50,307 nt of DNA from Actinomycetota bacterium. Lineage in GTDB: Bacteria > Actinomycetota > Acidimicrobiia > Acidimicrobiales > MedAcidi-G1. Under the pieces are notes generated by a model. The model made no database searches. It was not told the DNA's origin and worked only from the letters and a program-made list of their open reading frames with translations. Shown piece after piece: positions 1-9,211 of the stretch. Location: NCBI GenBank assembly GCA_902634555.1, contig CACPKO010000009.1, positions 1 through 50,307 on the forward strand. The letters run 5' to 3'. Numbering within the stretch: position 1 is the first letter of the stretch; each line of letters begins with the position of its first letter. The translations under genes were made by a program, and so were the position numbers.

Positions 1-45
1 GTTGATCTTGCAAAAGACGCAATCCCAATTTTGGTAGGAGGGTAA
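1..45 (+). CDS. 3' end of an unidentified upstream gene (partial)
   Basis: The first frame is open from base 1 to a TAA at 43-45 and encodes the last 14 residues of a protein ending in ILVGG. Nothing in so short a tail identifies a family. In some actinobacteria a geranylgeranyl-reductase-type flavoprotein gene precedes nuoA, but this fragment neither supports nor excludes that. It could also be a chance open frame at the window edge. Confidence 0.45.
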   Translation, partial: VDLAKDAIPILVGG

Positions 46-162
46 ATGTCTAAATATGCATTTGGTTCCCCAAAGGCGGCTATTCCGGCAGATAATCTGT
101 ATTTAACACCAATTATTCAGGGTTGGTGTTGGTCTTTACCCATTGAAATAGTTAGGTTCTAA
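46..162 (+). CDS. possible small ORF of 38 codons before nuoA
   Basis: An ATG follows the upstream TAA directly (TAAATG) and has a good Shine-Dalgarno (GGAGG at about 36-40). The frame runs 38 codons to TAA at 160-162, four bases before the nuoA GTG. The product contains a Trp-Cys-Trp stretch near its C-terminus, no clear membrane segment and no family I recognise. It could be a small protein, a leader peptide coupling translation to nuoA, or a meaningless ORF under a good ribosome binding site. Confidence 0.3.
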   Translation: MSKYAFGSPKAAIPADNLYLTPIIQGWCWSLPIEIVRF

Positions 163-166
163 TTCC

Positions 167-532
167 GTGTCTGAGTTCCTTCGTAGTTGGTTAACCCTAG
201 TTCTTTTCGGCGGCTTAGCCGTTGTTGTTGTGGGCACTTTTCTCGGATTGTCAAGTCTTATTCGCCCGCGTAAAGACACACCTGAAAAAAACATTAACTA
301 TGAGAGCGGGGTAGATCCACAAGGAGATATGTGGAGTCAATCAAACATTAGATATTACGTTTTTGCATTGATGTTTGTATTGTTTGATGTTGAAGCTGTC
401 TTTATCTTTCCGTGGGCCGCACGACTAGAAACCTATGGCGTTTTCGGATTAGTAGAGATGGCCATTTTTATTTTTATCCTTGCTCTCGGGTTATTTTATG
501 CTTGGCGGAAAGGTCTTCTTCGATGGGTCTAG
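167..532 (+). CDS. nuoA: NADH-quinone oxidoreductase subunit A
   Basis: Small membrane subunit of complex I that helps form the quinone-channel end of the membrane arm. The 121-residue product has three hydrophobic segments (about 8-30, 62-82 and 90-113). It carries the family signatures YESGVDP after the first segment and [22 protein letters not shown] in the second, including the acidic FDVE pair. The start is a GTG. The gene opens the nuo operon and its end overlaps the nuoB start by ten bases, implying coupled translation. Length and sequence are normal for the family. Confidence 0.96.
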   Translation: MSEFLRSWLTLVLFGGLAVVVVGTFLGLSSLIRPRKDTPEKNINYESGVDPQGDMWSQSNIRYYVFALMFVLFDVEAVFIFPWAARLETYGVFGLVEMAIFIFILALGLFYAWRKGLLRWV

Positions 533-1023
533 TAGAAAACGGCAAGCTTCCGAAACCACTAACGACGCTACTTAATGTCAGTCGTAAATATTCTCTTTGG
601 GTGTATCAGTGGGGCTTAGCTTGCTGCGCTATTGAAATGGGAGCCGCATTTGCTTCGCCTCGTTACGACGTAATGCGTCTTGGAGTAATTCCCTTCCCTG
701 CTAGCCCTCGTCAAGCGGACATGGTTGTCATCGCAGGTACTGTGACGGACAAAATGGCTCCCGTAGTACGCAGACTTTATGAGCAGATGCCAGAACCAAA
801 ATATGTAATTTCTATGGGGTCATGCTCAAATAGCGGCGGACCATATTGGGATAGTTATTCAGTCACCAAAGGTGTTGATCAAATAATCCCAGTTGACGTT
901 TATGTCCCTGGCTGCCCGCCAAGGCCTGAAGCTCTATTAGAGGGAATAGTGCTACTCCAAGAAAGAATTGCATCAGAGGATATGACTGAGCGATGGAACG
1001 GTGATCCAATTGTCGTCTCATGA
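523..1023 (+). CDS. nuoB: NADH-quinone oxidoreductase subunit B (N2 Fe-S cluster)
   Basis: Carries the terminal [4Fe-4S] cluster N2, which passes electrons to quinone. The ATG at 523 gives 166 residues beginning MGLVENG. A longer in-frame start at 412 lies inside nuoA and would add a non-homologous N-terminus. The cluster ligands are visible: the tandem cysteines C34-C35 (GLACCAIEM), C101 ([10 protein letters not shown]) and C131 ([10 protein letters not shown]). It overlaps nuoA by ten bases and nuoC by 23 bases. All ligands are present, so the protein should be functional. Confidence 0.97.
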   Translation: MGLVENGKLPKPLTTLLNVSRKYSLWVYQWGLACCAIEMGAAFASPRYDVMRLGVIPFPASPRQADMVVIAGTVTDKMAPVVRRLYEQMPEPKYVISMGSCSNSGGPYWDSYSVTKGVDQIIPVDVYVPGCPPRPEALLEGIVLLQERIASEDMTERWNGDPIVVS

Positions 1024-1681
1024 AGAAACAACCGAAGAAGAGATCGAAATTCCGAAACGAGATGATATTCGAGAAGATTTGATATCAAAATTAAAAGACG
1101 ATCTAGGTGAATCACTTGTTGCTACAGAAATAATCGCAGAAGTTGATGTTTGGGCACGTGTTACAAAAGAAGCATGGTTAGAGACTGCACAAATCCTTTT
1201 GACCCGCTACAACATGAAGTACTTTAATTTTCTTTCAGCTATCGATTGGCTACCGTCACCTTTCGGACGCGACATGGATGCGCAAGTAGACCAACCAGAA
1301 CCAGTTACACCAGAAGAAATGACCTGGGGAACAACAGGAGGAGAAACAAGATTCCAACTGCTAGCGAGAGTGCACGATCCAGAAAACCATTTAGGGATTT
1401 CTTTAAAAGTTGACTTAGAGGACACAGACCTCTCTATTGAATCATGGTCCTCTATTTACCCTGGAGCAGACTGGCATGAACGAGAAGTGTCTGAAATGTT
1501 TGGAATCACTTTCTTAAATCACCCTAACCCAGTGAAGTTATATCTCCCAGGAGACTTTGAGGGTTATCCGATGAGAAAAGATTTTGCTCTACTTGCTCGT
1601 CGGATAAAACCATGGCCGGGCATAGTCGATGTTGAAGATATGCCAGGAGAAGAGTCCGAAGAAGACGAGGTGGATGCATGA
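1001..1681 (+). CDS. nuoC: NADH-quinone oxidoreductase subunit C
   Basis: Peripheral-arm subunit of the complex I connecting module. A GTG start inside the nuoB end gives 226 residues with an acidic N-terminal stretch ([10 protein letters not shown]). The C-terminal half has the classic 30-kDa-subunit signature [16 protein letters not shown] followed by YPMRKDF. The middle segment, around 85-110, contains a charged insertion of low conservation. The stop overlaps the nuoD start as ATGA. NuoC and NuoD are separate proteins here, unlike the fused NuoCD of enterobacteria. The exact start is less certain than the identity. Confidence 0.95.
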   Translation: MIQLSSHEETTEEEIEIPKRDDIREDLISKLKDDLGESLVATEIIAEVDVWARVTKEAWLETAQILLTRYNMKYFNFLSAIDWLPSPFGRDMDAQVDQPEPVTPEEMTWGTTGGETRFQLLARVHDPENHLGISLKVDLEDTDLSIESWSSIYPGADWHEREVSEMFGITFLNHPNPVKLYLPGDFEGYPMRKDFALLARRIKPWPGIVDVEDMPGEESEEDEVDA

Positions 1682-2850
1682 GCGATACTGCTGACACCAA
1701 ACAAATGGCCTACATAGCTGCACAGGCAGCAGATGCCAGAGTCAATCTTGAAATCGAGACAGAAGGAATGACTCTAAATATTGGACCACAACACCCAGCC
1801 ACACATGGGACCTTACGCATTGTGGTCAGGCTTGATGGAGAACAAGTCATTTCAGCTGACCCACTTATGGGATACATGCACCGAGGCTACGAAAAATTAA
1901 CTGAGGTACGAACCTACCCACAAGTCACAACTTTGGTTAATCGAATTGACTGGTTAGGAAGTTTTGCCAACGAAGTTCCGTTTATTCTTGCCGCAGAGCA
2001 ACTGATGGAAGTAGAAGCTCCACCTCGAGCTCAATGGATACGCACAGCACTCTTCGAAATGTCACGTATCGCAAATGTAGTCCTCTTCTTAGGCGACATG
2101 GGAGTACAACTAGGAGCTGTCACTCCTGTATTTTTTGCTTTCCGCGACCGGGAATTTATTTTGAACCAGATCGAGGCAGTAACGGGGGGAAGATTCCACC
2201 CTAACTTTGACCGAATCGGTGGTTTAAAAGATGATCTACCAAAAGGATGGATAGACGAAACACGAGGAGTACTAAAAAGAATTCGGAACTTCTGTGATGA
2301 AATCGAAACTCTGGTTGTCGGGAATGAAATTTTCCAATCACGGACAAGAAACATTGGGGTCATACCTGCTGACATTGGTCTTTCCTACGGTTTATCCGGA
2401 GCAAATATTCGCTCTAGTGGAGTTGATTGGGACATCCGACGAGATGGCGGGGTAGGACTAGTACACAACGAATTAGATTGGAAAGTATGGACACACCCTG
2501 ATGGTGACTCATTCGCACGGTTCTGGGTACGTCTACAAGAAGTACGTGAATCTTGCACCATGATTGAACAAATTCTTGACGGGATACCATCTGGTCCAGT
2601 TATGGCCAAAGTGCCAAGAATAATAAAAGTCCCGGCAGGCGAAGCCTATGTAGAGACTGAGAACCCACTTGGAGTTATGGGATACTACGTTATTTCAAAA
2701 GGAGACTTAACTCCGTTCCGTGTGAAAATTAGATCTGCCTCTTTCAATAACGTTTCAATTACCCCTTGGCTACTTAAAGGAGTTTACGTCCCAGACGTAA
2801 TCTCAATCTTGGCAAGTCTGTATTTCATATTGGGAGACATAGACCGATGA
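1678..2850 (+). CDS. nuoD: NADH-quinone oxidoreductase subunit D
   Basis: 49-kDa subunit that forms the quinone pocket together with NuoB. The 390-residue protein has GPQHPATHG near residues 36-44, the MHRGYEKL segment around 67-74, and the C-terminal GDIDR typical of the family. Arg69 in MHRG aligns by motif with the arginine methylated by NDUFAF7 in the human homologue NDUFS2. That matters because a MidA/NDUFAF7 homologue ends this operon. The stop overlaps nuoH directly as ATGA, so no nuoE, nuoF or nuoG, nor any remnant of them, lies between. Confidence 0.97.
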   Translation: MSDTADTKQMAYIAAQAADARVNLEIETEGMTLNIGPQHPATHGTLRIVVRLDGEQVISADPLMGYMHRGYEKLTEVRTYPQVTTLVNRIDWLGSFANEVPFILAAEQLMEVEAPPRAQWIRTALFEMSRIANVVLFLGDMGVQLGAVTPVFFAFRDREFILNQIEAVTGGRFHPNFDRIGGLKDDLPKGWIDETRGVLKRIRNFCDEIETLVVGNEIFQSRTRNIGVIPADIGLSYGLSGANIRSSGVDWDIRRDGGVGLVHNELDWKVWTHPDGDSFARFWVRLQEVRESCTMIEQILDGIPSGPVMAKVPRIIKVPAGEAYVETENPLGVMGYYVISKGDLTPFRVKIRSASFNNVSITPWLLKGVYVPDVISILASLYFILGDIDR

Positions 2851-3878
2851 GTGTTGTATTAGCAGACCTCGCTTATTGGCAGGAAACCACCATCAGACTC
2901 CTTGTAGGGCTAATAGCGGTGCTTCTGCCTGCTGGAACATTGGTGTACCTTTTCCTATTCAAAATGATGAGCTTTATGCAGAGCAGGCTTGGACCAATGG
3001 AAGCTGGACCGTATGGCTCACTACAACTTTTAGCCGAAGTAGGAAAGTTTCTACAGAAAGAAGACATCCTGCCAAAAGCCGCAGATCGGCTCATTTTTAA
3101 ACTGGCACCATTTGTGGTACTCATATCCACTTTCCTTTTAATCTTAGTTATCCCAGCTGGACCGGATCTTTGGTTCATAGATGTTGATACAGGGATATTT
3201 CTTGGTCTCGCTGTTTCATCAATCTCTGTCATAGGAATTCTTATGGCAGGATGGGCTTCATCTTCAAAATATTCGTTGCTTGGGGCGCTACGGGCAACTG
3301 GCCAGCTCATTGCCTATGAACTCCCAATGGTTTTAGCAGTAGTCGGAGTCATTATTCAGGCCGGAACATTGAATGTGCAAGAGATAGTGATGGCTCAAGC
3401 AACAGGAGAGATTTTCGGCTTCGGAGGTATCGGCAATCCATATGTTATTACACAGTTTGTTGGATTCTTAATTTTCTTGATCGCAGTTCAAGCCGAACTC
3501 ACGCAACCTCCATTTGATATGCCGGTTGCCGAATCAGAACTCGTAACCGGTTATCTCACTGAATACTCCGGCTTACGATTCTTAATGTTCTTTATCGGAG
3601 AGTTTGCAACCGCTGCTATCTTCTCCGCGTTAGCAGCCACGCTTTTCCTAGGAGGATGGTACGTCCCGGGACTTGAACCAACAGATAACCTCTTTAATGT
3701 TATTGGCCCAATTGTTTTGCTTGGAAAAATGCTTCTAGTTGCTTTCTTTATTTTCTGGTTTCGATTCACTTATCCAAGATTTAGAGAAGACCAACTTCAA
3801 CAATTGGCATGGAAAGTTCTCATTCCGCTTTCATTGGTCAATATCGTGATTACAGGTGTTCTTAAGGTGGTCTTTTAA
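2847..3878 (+). CDS. nuoH: NADH-quinone oxidoreductase subunit H
   Basis: Membrane subunit that joins the peripheral and membrane arms and lines the quinone tunnel. The 343 residues form about eight hydrophobic segments. Family signatures are [20 protein letters not shown] (about 50-69), [13 protein letters not shown] in the middle, and [22 protein letters not shown] with its conserved acidic residues. It overlaps nuoD by four bases and ends two bases before nuoI, in the normal H-I-J-K-L-M-N order. It is of normal length with no sign of damage. Confidence 0.97.
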   Translation: MSVVLADLAYWQETTIRLLVGLIAVLLPAGTLVYLFLFKMMSFMQSRLGPMEAGPYGSLQLLAEVGKFLQKEDILPKAADRLIFKLAPFVVLISTFLLILVIPAGPDLWFIDVDTGIFLGLAVSSISVIGILMAGWASSSKYSLLGALRATGQLIAYELPMVLAVVGVIIQAGTLNVQEIVMAQATGEIFGFGGIGNPYVITQFVGFLIFLIAVQAELTQPPFDMPVAESELVTGYLTEYSGLRFLMFFIGEFATAAIFSALAATLFLGGWYVPGLEPTDNLFNVIGPIVLLGKMLLVAFFIFWFRFTYPRFREDQLQQLAWKVLIPLSLVNIVITGVLKVVF

Positions 3879-3880
3879 CG

Positions 3881-4387
3881 ATGAGAAAAATTAAATTGCC
3901 TGGGTTAATTAAAGGATTAGGGGTTACTTTCAAGACTCTTGTCAGAACACTCACGAAAGGGTCACACACGGTCCAGTATCCACGCGTGAAAGAATCCCCA
4001 CCCCCACGAGCAAGAGGAGTAATTGCTCTTCATGAAGAAAACTGCACCGCATGCATGCTTTGTGCAAGAGAATGCCCAGATTGGTGTATTTATATTGAAG
4101 GTCATAAATATAAGGCTCCTCCGCGCCGCCCTGGAGGAAAGCCAAGAAAGAAAAACGCACTCGATCGCTTCGATATTGACTTCTCCCTTTGCATGTTCTG
4201 TGGAATATGCGTTGACGTTTGCCCCTTTGAGGCATTGTTCTGGACCCCTGAATATGAATATTCAGAACTAAAAATCGCCGACCTTCTTCATGACAAAACT
4301 TTGCTCAGCCAATGGATGGAAACAGTGCCTGATTTTGAAGATTATGAAGCAGGCAGTGAGGCAAAGAAATTGACGGTTCCCCGATGA
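3881..4387 (+). CDS. nuoI: NADH-quinone oxidoreductase subunit I (two 4Fe-4S ferredoxin-like)
   Basis: Holds clusters N6a and N6b, which relay electrons to N2. The 168 residues contain two full CxxCxxCxxxCP motifs: C55-C58-C61-C65 and C104-C107-C110-C114. The N-terminus has an amphipathic/basic stretch that packs against the membrane. In a complex I without NuoEFG this subunit would probably be the outermost iron-sulfur protein and the docking site for an alternative electron donor. That docking role is inference; the motifs themselves are directly visible. Confidence 0.97.
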   Translation: MRKIKLPGLIKGLGVTFKTLVRTLTKGSHTVQYPRVKESPPPRARGVIALHEENCTACMLCARECPDWCIYIEGHKYKAPPRRPGGKPRKKNALDRFDIDFSLCMFCGICVDVCPFEALFWTPEYEYSELKIADLLHDKTLLSQWMETVPDFEDYEAGSEAKKLTVPR

Positions 4388-4929
4388 GCGTATACGCAGA
4401 GATGTCGGGCCTTGACCCTTTGACCAGCGGTGAAGTTGTGGTTGCGCAAAACATAGCGTTCGGCTTGATCGCTGTCATTATGCTCTTCAGCGCTCTTCGC
4501 ATGGTTACAACTCGTAACGTGGTACACGCAGCCCTATATCTCGTTATTGTGCTTGCCGGTGCAGCCGCAATTTTTATACTGCTCGGTGCAGAATTTGTTG
4601 GAGTTACACAAGTTTTGGTTTATATCGGAGCGATAGTCGTTCTATTCCTTTTCGGAATCATGCTTACTCGAGGAGCTTTAGGCGTAGACGAAGAAGAAAA
4701 AGGAGAACAGCGCCTAATGTCCTGCTTAGTTGCTGGCCTTCTCGCGATTGTTACTGCTGGAGCGTTGATTAATACCTTCTCTGATGCTGAATTAACACGT
4801 AGCTCTCCAAGCACTACTGCCACCGTCGGAGACAGCATTTTCAGTCAATTCATTATCCCGTTTGAGGCTATATCCGTGCTTCTTCTCGCAGCGCTTATCG
4901 GCGCAATCGTCGTAGCGAGGAAAGATTGA
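4384..4929 (+). CDS. nuoJ: NADH-quinone oxidoreductase subunit J
   Basis: Membrane-arm subunit of 181 residues with five hydrophobic segments. The third contains [27 protein letters not shown], the family signature that includes the pi-bulge helix of the proton-pumping pathway. The ATG overlaps the nuoI stop as ATGA. nuoK follows one base after its stop. Family length is normal. Confidence 0.96.
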   Translation: MSVYAEMSGLDPLTSGEVVVAQNIAFGLIAVIMLFSALRMVTTRNVVHAALYLVIVLAGAAAIFILLGAEFVGVTQVLVYIGAIVVLFLFGIMLTRGALGVDEEEKGEQRLMSCLVAGLLAIVTAGALINTFSDAELTRSSPSTTATVGDSIFSQFIIPFEAISVLLLAALIGAIVVARKD

Positions 4930-4930
4930 T

Positions 4931-5230
4931 ATGTATTTGAATCAATTCCTCTTACTTTCTGCAGCATTATTCGCCATAGGCGTCTACGGCGTATTAGCTC
5001 GCCGCAACGGAGTTTTAGTGCTTATGTCAATTGAGTTGATACTTAATGCAGTGAATATAAATCTGGTCTCTTTCGCAGCCTTCCAAGATTCTATTTCAGG
5101 AGAAGTATTTGCTCTTTTTGTAATAGCCGTAGCTGCAGCAGAAGTAGGCGTAGGTCTAGCCATGATTCTTCTCCTATACCGTAATCGCAGAAATATTGAT
5201 CTCACAGAGATCGATTTGATGAAGGGTTAA
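4931..5230 (+). CDS. nuoK: NADH-quinone oxidoreductase subunit K
   Basis: Small membrane subunit (99 residues, three hydrophobic helices) equivalent to mitochondrial ND4L and part of the proton path. The SIELILNAVNINLVSFA segment around residues 34-50 carries the conserved membrane glutamate. A second conserved glutamate is in the AAAEVGVGLA helix. It lies tightly between nuoJ and nuoL. Confidence 0.97.
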   Translation: MYLNQFLLLSAALFAIGVYGVLARRNGVLVLMSIELILNAVNINLVSFAAFQDSISGEVFALFVIAVAAAEVGVGLAMILLLYRNRRNIDLTEIDLMKG

Positions 5231-7555
5231 ATGATGACAGAACTCTTCATCTTCGCAGAATCAGCATCACAAAGCGGGCTGCCTCTTGGAATCACTTCAG
5301 GAGGAGCATGGCTACTTCGTAACGCATGGCTGATTCCGTTACTACCTGCCCTTTCATTCCTTGGAATTCTATTTTTTGGGAAACGCATGCCCCGAAAAGG
5401 TGCAGAACTCGGCATAGCAGCCGTAGGTATAGCTTTCGTTTTAGCAGTCCTTACAGGACTGGCCTGGCTAGATCATAGAGACAACTACCACGGCGAAGAA
5501 ACACATCTAGCAGTCGCAGCAGTTGAGCACCATGGAGAAATTTCTCATGATGATCATCACGACGATCATCATGATGACTCGCACGATGAGCACGCGGCAT
5601 CAGGACACTCCGAATCAGGGCACCATGCGGCCCATTCCTCACTAGCTGTTTCAAACACAGTGACATGGTTTCAAACAAATGGAGTAGATATCTCAGTAGG
5701 AGTTCTAGTGGACGGGCTCTCCGTCATGATGCTTTTCGTGGTCACTTTAGTATCTCTACTTGTCCACATATATTCGACAGATTATGTAGGTGGAGACCGG
5801 CGTTACACACACTACTTCGCATTTCTCTCGCTATTTAGTGCATCAATGCTCACACTCGTAATATCAGAAAACACTTTACAATTACTGGTCGCATGGGAAT
5901 TAGTAGGGGTCTGTTCTTTCGCTCTAATCGGCCACTGGTGGGAAGAAAAACCAAACAGCGATGCTGCACTCAAAGCATTTCTTACCAACCGAGTAGGCGA
6001 CATGGGTCTCCTAGTCGGAGTAACGATTCTGTTCTTCGCTGTCGGTTCTGTTTTGCCAGATACATTCGGATCATTTTCAATCGCAGCCACAAACACTGTT
6101 GCAAACAACGGACTACTTTCCCACACAGCACTACTAGTCGCAGCGACCTGTTTAATGGCTGCAGTCATGTCAAAATCCGGACAGTTCTTTCTCCATACAT
6201 GGCTACCGGATGCTATGGCCGGACCCACACCAGTCTCAGCCCTTATTCACGCAGCAACAATGGTCGTTGCTGGTGTATTCATGATCGCTCGACTTTACGG
6301 AGTCTTCTTTGAAGGACTTTCAATAGGAGGCTCATCAATAAACCTGATGGCATTAGTTGGAGGCATAACCACACTTGTTGGAGCTTCGTTAGCCTTTGTT
6401 CAACGCGACATAAAGAAAGTATTGGCCTATTCAACAATTTCCCAACTTGGCTACATGGTGCTTGCCTTAGGAGTAGGCGCTTGGACTGCTGCAGTATTCC
6501 ACTTATTCACCCACGCGTTCTTTAAAGCCTGCCTCTTCTTAGGGTCAGGATCTGTTGCACATGCGGTGCATAGCTTCGATATGAAGTCGGATATGGGAGG
6601 CATGAGAAAAGCCATGCCACACACCTACCGCACATTCATTATTGGATCCATAGCCTTAGCGGGACTTCCCCCGCTAGCAGGCTTCTGGTCCAAGGATGAA
6701 ATACTCGCCGGAACCGGAGGCTGGGGCTTATTTGGTGGAACTGGCGGCAATGGCTCCTATACCTTAATGCTCGTTATGGGCATGATTACTGCCGCTTTGA
6801 CAGCCGCCTATATGACTCGATGTGTGTATCTCACATTCTTTGGAGAATTCCGAGGTCACGGAGACCTGCATGAATCCGGACCCCGCATTGTGGTACCTCT
6901 CTGGATTCTGGCTGGACTTGCAATAGTCGCCGGACTTTTCAACCTTCCAAAAGGCTTCCAACTTGTTCCAGATTCCTTCCAGGAACGTTTCGGTCATTAC
7001 GTTGAACCAGTCGCTGGTTACTTCCCCACAATAAGCCACGCCACCCCATCATGGTCTCTAGCTATCATCTCTACACTCGTAGTGATAGGAGGTGCCTCCG
7101 CTGCTTGGTGGTACTACTTTGTCAAAGTAGAGGCTGCTTCAAAAGCAAGTGGCAAAAGCCTTACTGAGTTACCGAATGGACCGACCACTACATATCCATT
7201 AGCAAAAATTATTCACAATATTCTTGATAAGAAATACTACTTAGACCATCTTTACACTGGCATAATTGCCGGTGGAACAAAGGGCCCGCTCGCTCGCATG
7301 GCCTATCGCTTCAACCAACAAGTGATCGACGGAACAGTTGATCGCGTTGGAGAAACAGCGGTTAAGTCTGGACAATTTGTCTATGACAAAATCGATCAAC
7401 TTGTGGTCGATGGAGCAGTCAATACCTCCGGACGTCTCTCTTCAGAGGCGGGCGGAGAACTACGTAAAATTCAGTCCGGAAAGGTCCAAAGCTATGCAGC
7501 AATTTTATTTGCAGCAGCCACGGTTCTTGCCGGAATATTGATCGTCATCGTTTAG
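5231..7555 (+). CDS. nuoL: NADH-quinone oxidoreductase subunit L (antiporter-like, His-rich loop)
   Basis: Largest membrane subunit of complex I (774 residues), an antiporter-like proton channel with a long lateral helix at its C-terminus. The core has the signatures LLVAWELVGVCSFALIG, FLHTWLPDAMAGPTPVSALIHAATMV and AYSTISQLGYM. An unusual insert lies between the first hydrophobic segments: residues about 82-135 contain 16 histidines mixed with Asp/Glu. The protein is about 150 residues longer than E. coli NuoL; part is this insert and part is at the C-terminus. The start is either of two adjacent ATGs at 5231 and 5234. Confidence 0.96.
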   Translation: MMTELFIFAESASQSGLPLGITSGGAWLLRNAWLIPLLPALSFLGILFFGKRMPRKGAELGIAAVGIAFVLAVLTGLAWLDHRDNYHGEETHLAVAAVEHHGEISHDDHHDDHHDDSHDEHAASGHSESGHHAAHSSLAVSNTVTWFQTNGVDISVGVLVDGLSVMMLFVVTLVSLLVHIYSTDYVGGDRRYTHYFAFLSLFSASMLTLVISENTLQLLVAWELVGVCSFALIGHWWEEKPNSDAALKAFLTNRVGDMGLLVGVTILFFAVGSVLPDTFGSFSIAATNTVANNGLLSHTALLVAATCLMAAVMSKSGQFFLHTWLPDAMAGPTPVSALIHAATMVVAGVFMIARLYGVFFEGLSIGGSSINLMALVGGITTLVGASLAFVQRDIKKVLAYSTISQLGYMVLALGVGAWTAAVFHLFTHAFFKACLFLGSGSVAHAVHSFDMKSDMGGMRKAMPHTYRTFIIGSIALAGLPPLAGFWSKDEILAGTGGWGLFGGTGGNGSYTLMLVMGMITAALTAAYMTRCVYLTFFGEFRGHGDLHESGPRIVVPLWILAGLAIVAGLFNLPKGFQLVPDSFQERFGHYVEPVAGYFPTISHATPSWSLAIISTLVVIGGASAAWWYYFVKVEAASKASGKSLTELPNGPTTTYPLAKIIHNILDKKYYLDHLYTGIIAGGTKGPLARMAYRFNQQVIDGTVDRVGETAVKSGQFVYDKIDQLVVDGAVNTSGRLSSEAGGELRKIQSGKVQSYAAILFAAATVLAGILIVIV

Positions 7556-7567
7556 GAGACGGCCAGC

Positions 7568-9208
7568 ATGGAAAATTTCATCAACGATTGGGGACTAACA
7601 GTCACCACATTTCTCCCAATGGTAGGAGTAGCAATAATGCTGCTTATACCAAAGGCACAAGAAGAGCTTCACAAGAAGACTGCTTTAGCGACGTCACTTT
7701 TAGTCGCGGTTATGGGCATTCTCATCTTGACTCAGTTCGACTTTGATGCCACAGGTCAACTTCAATTTGCTGTTGATCACATATGGATAGATGTAATCAA
7801 CAGTCATTATGCAATGGGGCTTGACGGCATGTCACTACCGTTAGTTCTACTTACGATGCTAGTAGTACCTCTCTGCATCATTTATTCATGGAATCATTTC
7901 CCTGAACCACAGAACCCAAAAGCTTTCCTCATCCTCATACTGGTCTTAGAGACCGGAATGATTGGAACCTTTATGGCCCAAGACTTAGTCCTTTTCTTTG
8001 TCTTCTTTGAAGTCGTATTGCTACCAATGTTCTTCATGATTGCTGTATGGGGAGGCGACGACCGCCGCTACGCCTCACTTAAGTTTTTCCTATACACCCT
8101 TTTTGGTTCCGCCCTCATGTTGGTTAGCTTTCTAGCTCTCTATTTCTTATCAGGATCAGAATCGTTCGTTCTCTCAGATCTCATAGCTGCAGTTTCTTCA
8201 AACGGAATTTCAAGAACCGCTGGACTCTGGATATTCGCAGGCATGTTCTTAGGCTTCGGCATCAAAGTACCCATGTTCCCTTTCCACACGTGGCTACCAG
8301 ACGCCCATACACAAGCCCCAACTGTTGGATCAGTCATCCTGGCCGCTGTTCTTCTAAAACTCGGAACCTACGGATTCATCAGAATAGCTATCCCCGTTCT
8401 TCCAGAATCGGCGGTCGAATGGGCACCATGGATAGGGCTACTAGCGGTCATAGGAATCATCTACGGAGCACTGGGTTGCTTAGCGCAAACCGACATGAAG
8501 AGACTTATCGCCTTCTCCTCTGTTGCCCATATGGGATTCGTAATGTTGGGAATTTCAACGCTTACTGATTTCGGAATCAATGCGGCAATTATGGGAATGG
8601 TCGCTCATGGATTAATCACCGGAATGCTGTTCTTCATCGCTGGATCAGTCAAAGAGCGCTATCACACACTCGATATCGGTCGCCTCGGCGGACTTCTGGT
8701 CCAAGCACCACGAATGGGATGGATTTTCGGGCTATGCGTAATGGCTTCTTTGGGTCTTCCTGGATTAGCAGGGTTCTGGGGAGAGTTCCCGGCCATTCTT
8801 TCTGCTTACAACCCAGGTAACGGACTGTCTGAAGTAACTTTCCGTGTATTTATGGTGATATCAGCACTCGGAACAGTTCTAGCAGCAGGATATCTTCTCT
8901 GGCTCTTACAAAGAGCAGCGTTTGGAACACCCAAAGACGAATTCGCTGACGATCCATCAATAACAGACGTCACTAAGCATGAATGGATTTCTTGGGCACC
9001 TTTCCTCGCTCTTATTGTCGCAATAGGTATTTATCCAAACTTAATCTTCCGAGTAACAGACGGAGCCGTGGATGCATCTTTAGATGACTGTCTACAAGTA
9101 AACGCATCCGAACTAACATCAGAACAAATAGAAGCTCTTGGATGTGCGTCAATTTACGACCTTGGCGGCGGTCATGACGACCACGAAGAACATGCAGCAG
9201 GAGAGTAG
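7568..9208 (+). CDS. nuoM: NADH-quinone oxidoreductase subunit M
   Basis: Antiporter-like proton-pumping subunit of 546 residues. Recognisable signatures are FFVFFEVVLLPMFFMI with its membrane glutamate, KVPMFPFHTWLPDAHTQAPT, and AFSSVAHMGFVMLG. The C-terminus ends in a short His/Asp/Glu tail (GGGHDDHEEHAAGE), echoing the histidine-rich insert of NuoL. It sits twelve bases after nuoL and three before nuoN. There are no frame problems. Confidence 0.96.
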   Translation: MENFINDWGLTVTTFLPMVGVAIMLLIPKAQEELHKKTALATSLLVAVMGILILTQFDFDATGQLQFAVDHIWIDVINSHYAMGLDGMSLPLVLLTMLVVPLCIIYSWNHFPEPQNPKAFLILILVLETGMIGTFMAQDLVLFFVFFEVVLLPMFFMIAVWGGDDRRYASLKFFLYTLFGSALMLVSFLALYFLSGSESFVLSDLIAAVSSNGISRTAGLWIFAGMFLGFGIKVPMFPFHTWLPDAHTQAPTVGSVILAAVLLKLGTYGFIRIAIPVLPESAVEWAPWIGLLAVIGIIYGALGCLAQTDMKRLIAFSSVAHMGFVMLGISTLTDFGINAAIMGMVAHGLITGMLFFIAGSVKERYHTLDIGRLGGLLVQAPRMGWIFGLCVMASLGLPGLAGFWGEFPAILSAYNPGNGLSEVTFRVFMVISALGTVLAAGYLLWLLQRAAFGTPKDEFADDPSITDVTKHEWISWAPFLALIVAIGIYPNLIFRVTDGAVDASLDDCLQVNASELTSEQIEALGCASIYDLGGGHDDHEEHAAGE

Positions 9209-9211
9209 TTA

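Noticed and set aside
412..522. Longer nuoB starting inside nuoA
   Set aside because: The extension is the nuoA sequence read in another frame; NuoB homology begins at MGLVENG.
5520..5640. Histidine-rich stretch in nuoL as a frameshift or assembly artefact
   Set aside because: The frame is uninterrupted before and after it, and the segment sits in a plausible loop between helices.
5812..6312. Long overlapping ORFs on both strands within nuoL
   Set aside because: They have no recognisable domains or start signals and lie wholly inside a well-supported gene.
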